DNA of 6,499 nt, from the NCBI GenBank assembly GCA_003154055.1, contig PMCH01000310.1, positions 32,244 to 38,742 of the forward strand, read 5' to 3'. Positions within the stretch are counted from its first letter, which is position 1; every line of letters starts with the position of its first letter. Made by a program: the position numbers and the translations under genes. The notes beneath the pieces are model-generated. The model searched no databases, had not been told where the DNA came from, and saw only the letters and a list, made by a program, of their open reading frames with translations. Source of the stretch: Acidobacteriaceae bacterium. Its GTDB lineage: Bacteria > Acidobacteriota > Terriglobia > Terriglobales > Acidobacteriaceae. This document shows, one piece after another, positions 5,361 through 6,499 of this stretch.

Positions 5361-6499
5361 TTGGCGAAATCACCGAGCACCGCGAACGATGCGCCTGCCG
5401 AACGGTCGACCAACCAGCTGCTCTGCTGCAAGTCGATCGACAAGCTGATTACGGAGTCCGAGAATCCGGAACACCGCCTCAGCAAGACTCTGGGACCGTG
5501 GTCGCTGACTGCTCTCGGCATCGGCGCCATCATCGGTTCGGGGATCTTCGTTCTGACCGGAACGGCGGCAGCGGGTGAGTATTTCCAGGCGCCCTCGATC
5601 CTGCATGCGCAGGCCCTCGACCTGATCGTGAACTTCCTGCGCACGGGGAGCACCGCCGGTTCACTGATGCACGGGCGGCCGCCGGCGGGGCCATCCATCG
5701 CGATCTCGTTCTTCCTGGTGGCGATCGCCTGCAGTTTCGCGGGGTTGTGCTACGCCGAACTGGCCTCGATGATTCCCATCGCGGGCAGCGCCTACACCTA
5801 TTCCTACGCCACCCTCGGCGAGATTTTTGCCTGGATCATCGGTTGGGATCTGATCCTCGAATACGTAGTCAGTAACATCGCCGTGGCGGTGGGCTTCGCC
5901 GGTTACACAAAGGCGCAGTTCGCGGCGTTCGGTGTGATCTTGCCGGATAAATGGGCGAGTCCCGTATGGGCCTCGGGACAATGGACAGGCGCTTACTTCA
6001 ATCTCCCCGGCTTCCTGATCGTGTTCATTCTCACGTTGCTCCTGGTGCGCGGGGTGAAAGAATCGGCCGAGACGAACAACATCATGGTCGCGGTTAAGAT
6101 CGGTGCCATCCTGACCTTCCTGGTGATCGGCGGAATGCTGGTGAAGCCCGCGAACTGGACGCCCTTTGCACCTTCCGGCTTTGCTGGAATTGTCACCGGA
6201 GGCGCGATTGTCTTTTTCACCTACATCGGATTCGATTCAGTCTCAACCGCAGCCGAGGAATCGCGTAATCCGCAAAAAGACTTGCCTTTCGGCATCATCA
6301 TGTCGCTGATTGTATGCACTCTGCTCTATGTCGGCGTCGCCGTCGTGCTGCTCGGCATGATGAAGTACACGACCTTCGTTTCCGGAGAAGCCGCGGAAGC
6401 CCCTGTCGCCTACGCGATGAAATATCTGGGTGTGCACCCGTTCTTCCGGTCCGTGATCGTGATTGGAGCGCTCACGGGGATGATCTCTTCGTTGCTGGT
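5361..6499 (+). CDS. APC-superfamily amino acid permease (CAT type), 3' end outside the window
   Basis: The frame is open from the TTG at 5361 to the window edge, giving 379 residues (MAKSPSTAND onward). It is an inner-membrane secondary transporter for amino acids, probably of the cationic amino acid transporter branch. The N-terminal CCKSIDKLITESENPEHRL-KTLGPW (22-47) is characteristic of that branch. The unwound first helix GIGAIIGSGIFVLTG is at 53-67, the YAELASMIPIAGSAYTYSYA block at 131-150, and the broken sixth helix with FFTYIGFDSVSTAAEESRNP at 285-304. Membrane helices are apparent near 48-67, 112-131, 155-180, 216-231, 241-261, 276-297 and 308-332, with an eighth starting near 362; members usually have 12 or more. 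The loop between helices 1 and 2 (about 68-111) is some 25-30 residues longer than in compact homologues such as Bacillus YfnA. The substrate cannot be told from this part. Confidence 0.92.
   Translation, partial: MAKSPSTANDAPAERSTNQLLCCKSIDKLITESENPEHRLSKTLGPWSLTALGIGAIIGSGIFVLTGTAAAGEYFQAPSILHAQALDLIVNFLRTGSTAGSLMHGRPPAGPSIAISFFLVAIACSFAGLCYAELASMIPIAGSAYTYSYATLGEIFAWIIGWDLILEYVVSNIAVAVGFAGYTKAQFAAFGVILPDKWASPVWASGQWTGAYFNLPGFLIVFILTLLLVRGVKESAETNNIMVAVKIGAILTFLVIGGMLVKPANWTPFAPSGFAGIVTGGAIVFFTYIGFDSVSTAAEESRNPQKDLPFGIIMSLIVCTLLYVGVAVVLLGMMKYTTFVSGEAAEAPVAYAMKYLGVHPFFRSVIVIGALTGMISSLL

Noticed and set aside
5297..5698. Open frames on both strands over the permease 5' end
   Set aside because: The permease frame from 5361 has a strong ribosome site and recognisable transporter motifs; the others overlap it and look like shadows.
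1..6499. A previously undescribed multi-gene system, CRISPR array, prophage or transposon
   Set aside because: All large genes belong to well-known housekeeping families, there are no spaced direct repeats, and no transposase, integrase or toxin-antitoxin pair is visible.

Overview
The window looks like chromosomal DNA of a moderately GC-rich, free-living bacterium. The best guess is Acidobacteriota (Terriglobia type). This rests on the style of the HslV and HslU N-termini, the PcrA/UvrD insert and the CAT-type permease, plus several short intergenic palindromes of a kind I associate with acidobacterial genomes. It is a judgement from memory, not from a search.

Layout: the left third reads on the minus strand. 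hslV (2279 to 1689) is followed by hslU (1602 to 187), and then by the first 17 codons of an unidentified gene (53 to 1). HslV and HslU form the ATP-dependent HslVU (ClpQY) protease. The gap between them holds a 66-bp imperfect palindrome, and a compound palindrome of about 84 bp overlaps the hslU stop codon. The right two thirds read on the plus strand, divergently from hslV. They hold an 890-residue PcrA/UvrD-type DNA helicase (2387-5059), a 53-residue very basic protein (5122-5283) and the first 379 codons of an APC-superfamily amino acid permease (5361 to the window end).

The 107-bp divergent region between hslV and the helicase has a clear extended -10 promoter for hslV, which predicts a nearly leaderless mRNA. 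It also has a weaker -10 candidate and a GGAG ribosome site for the helicase. The helicase and the permease both appear to start at TTG.

How the genes work together: HslU unfolds substrates and feeds them to HslV. PcrA/UvrD acts in repair and in clearing replication and transcription conflicts. The permease imports amino acids. Apart from hslVU there is no evidence of a shared pathway, and the right half reads as ordinary housekeeping genes. I see no defence, mobile or otherwise new multi-gene system. The unusual signal is the repeat content. Two larger palindromes bracket hslU. Three small tetraloop hairpins with a similar design lie in the helicase gene (two, in frame) and in the permease leader (one).
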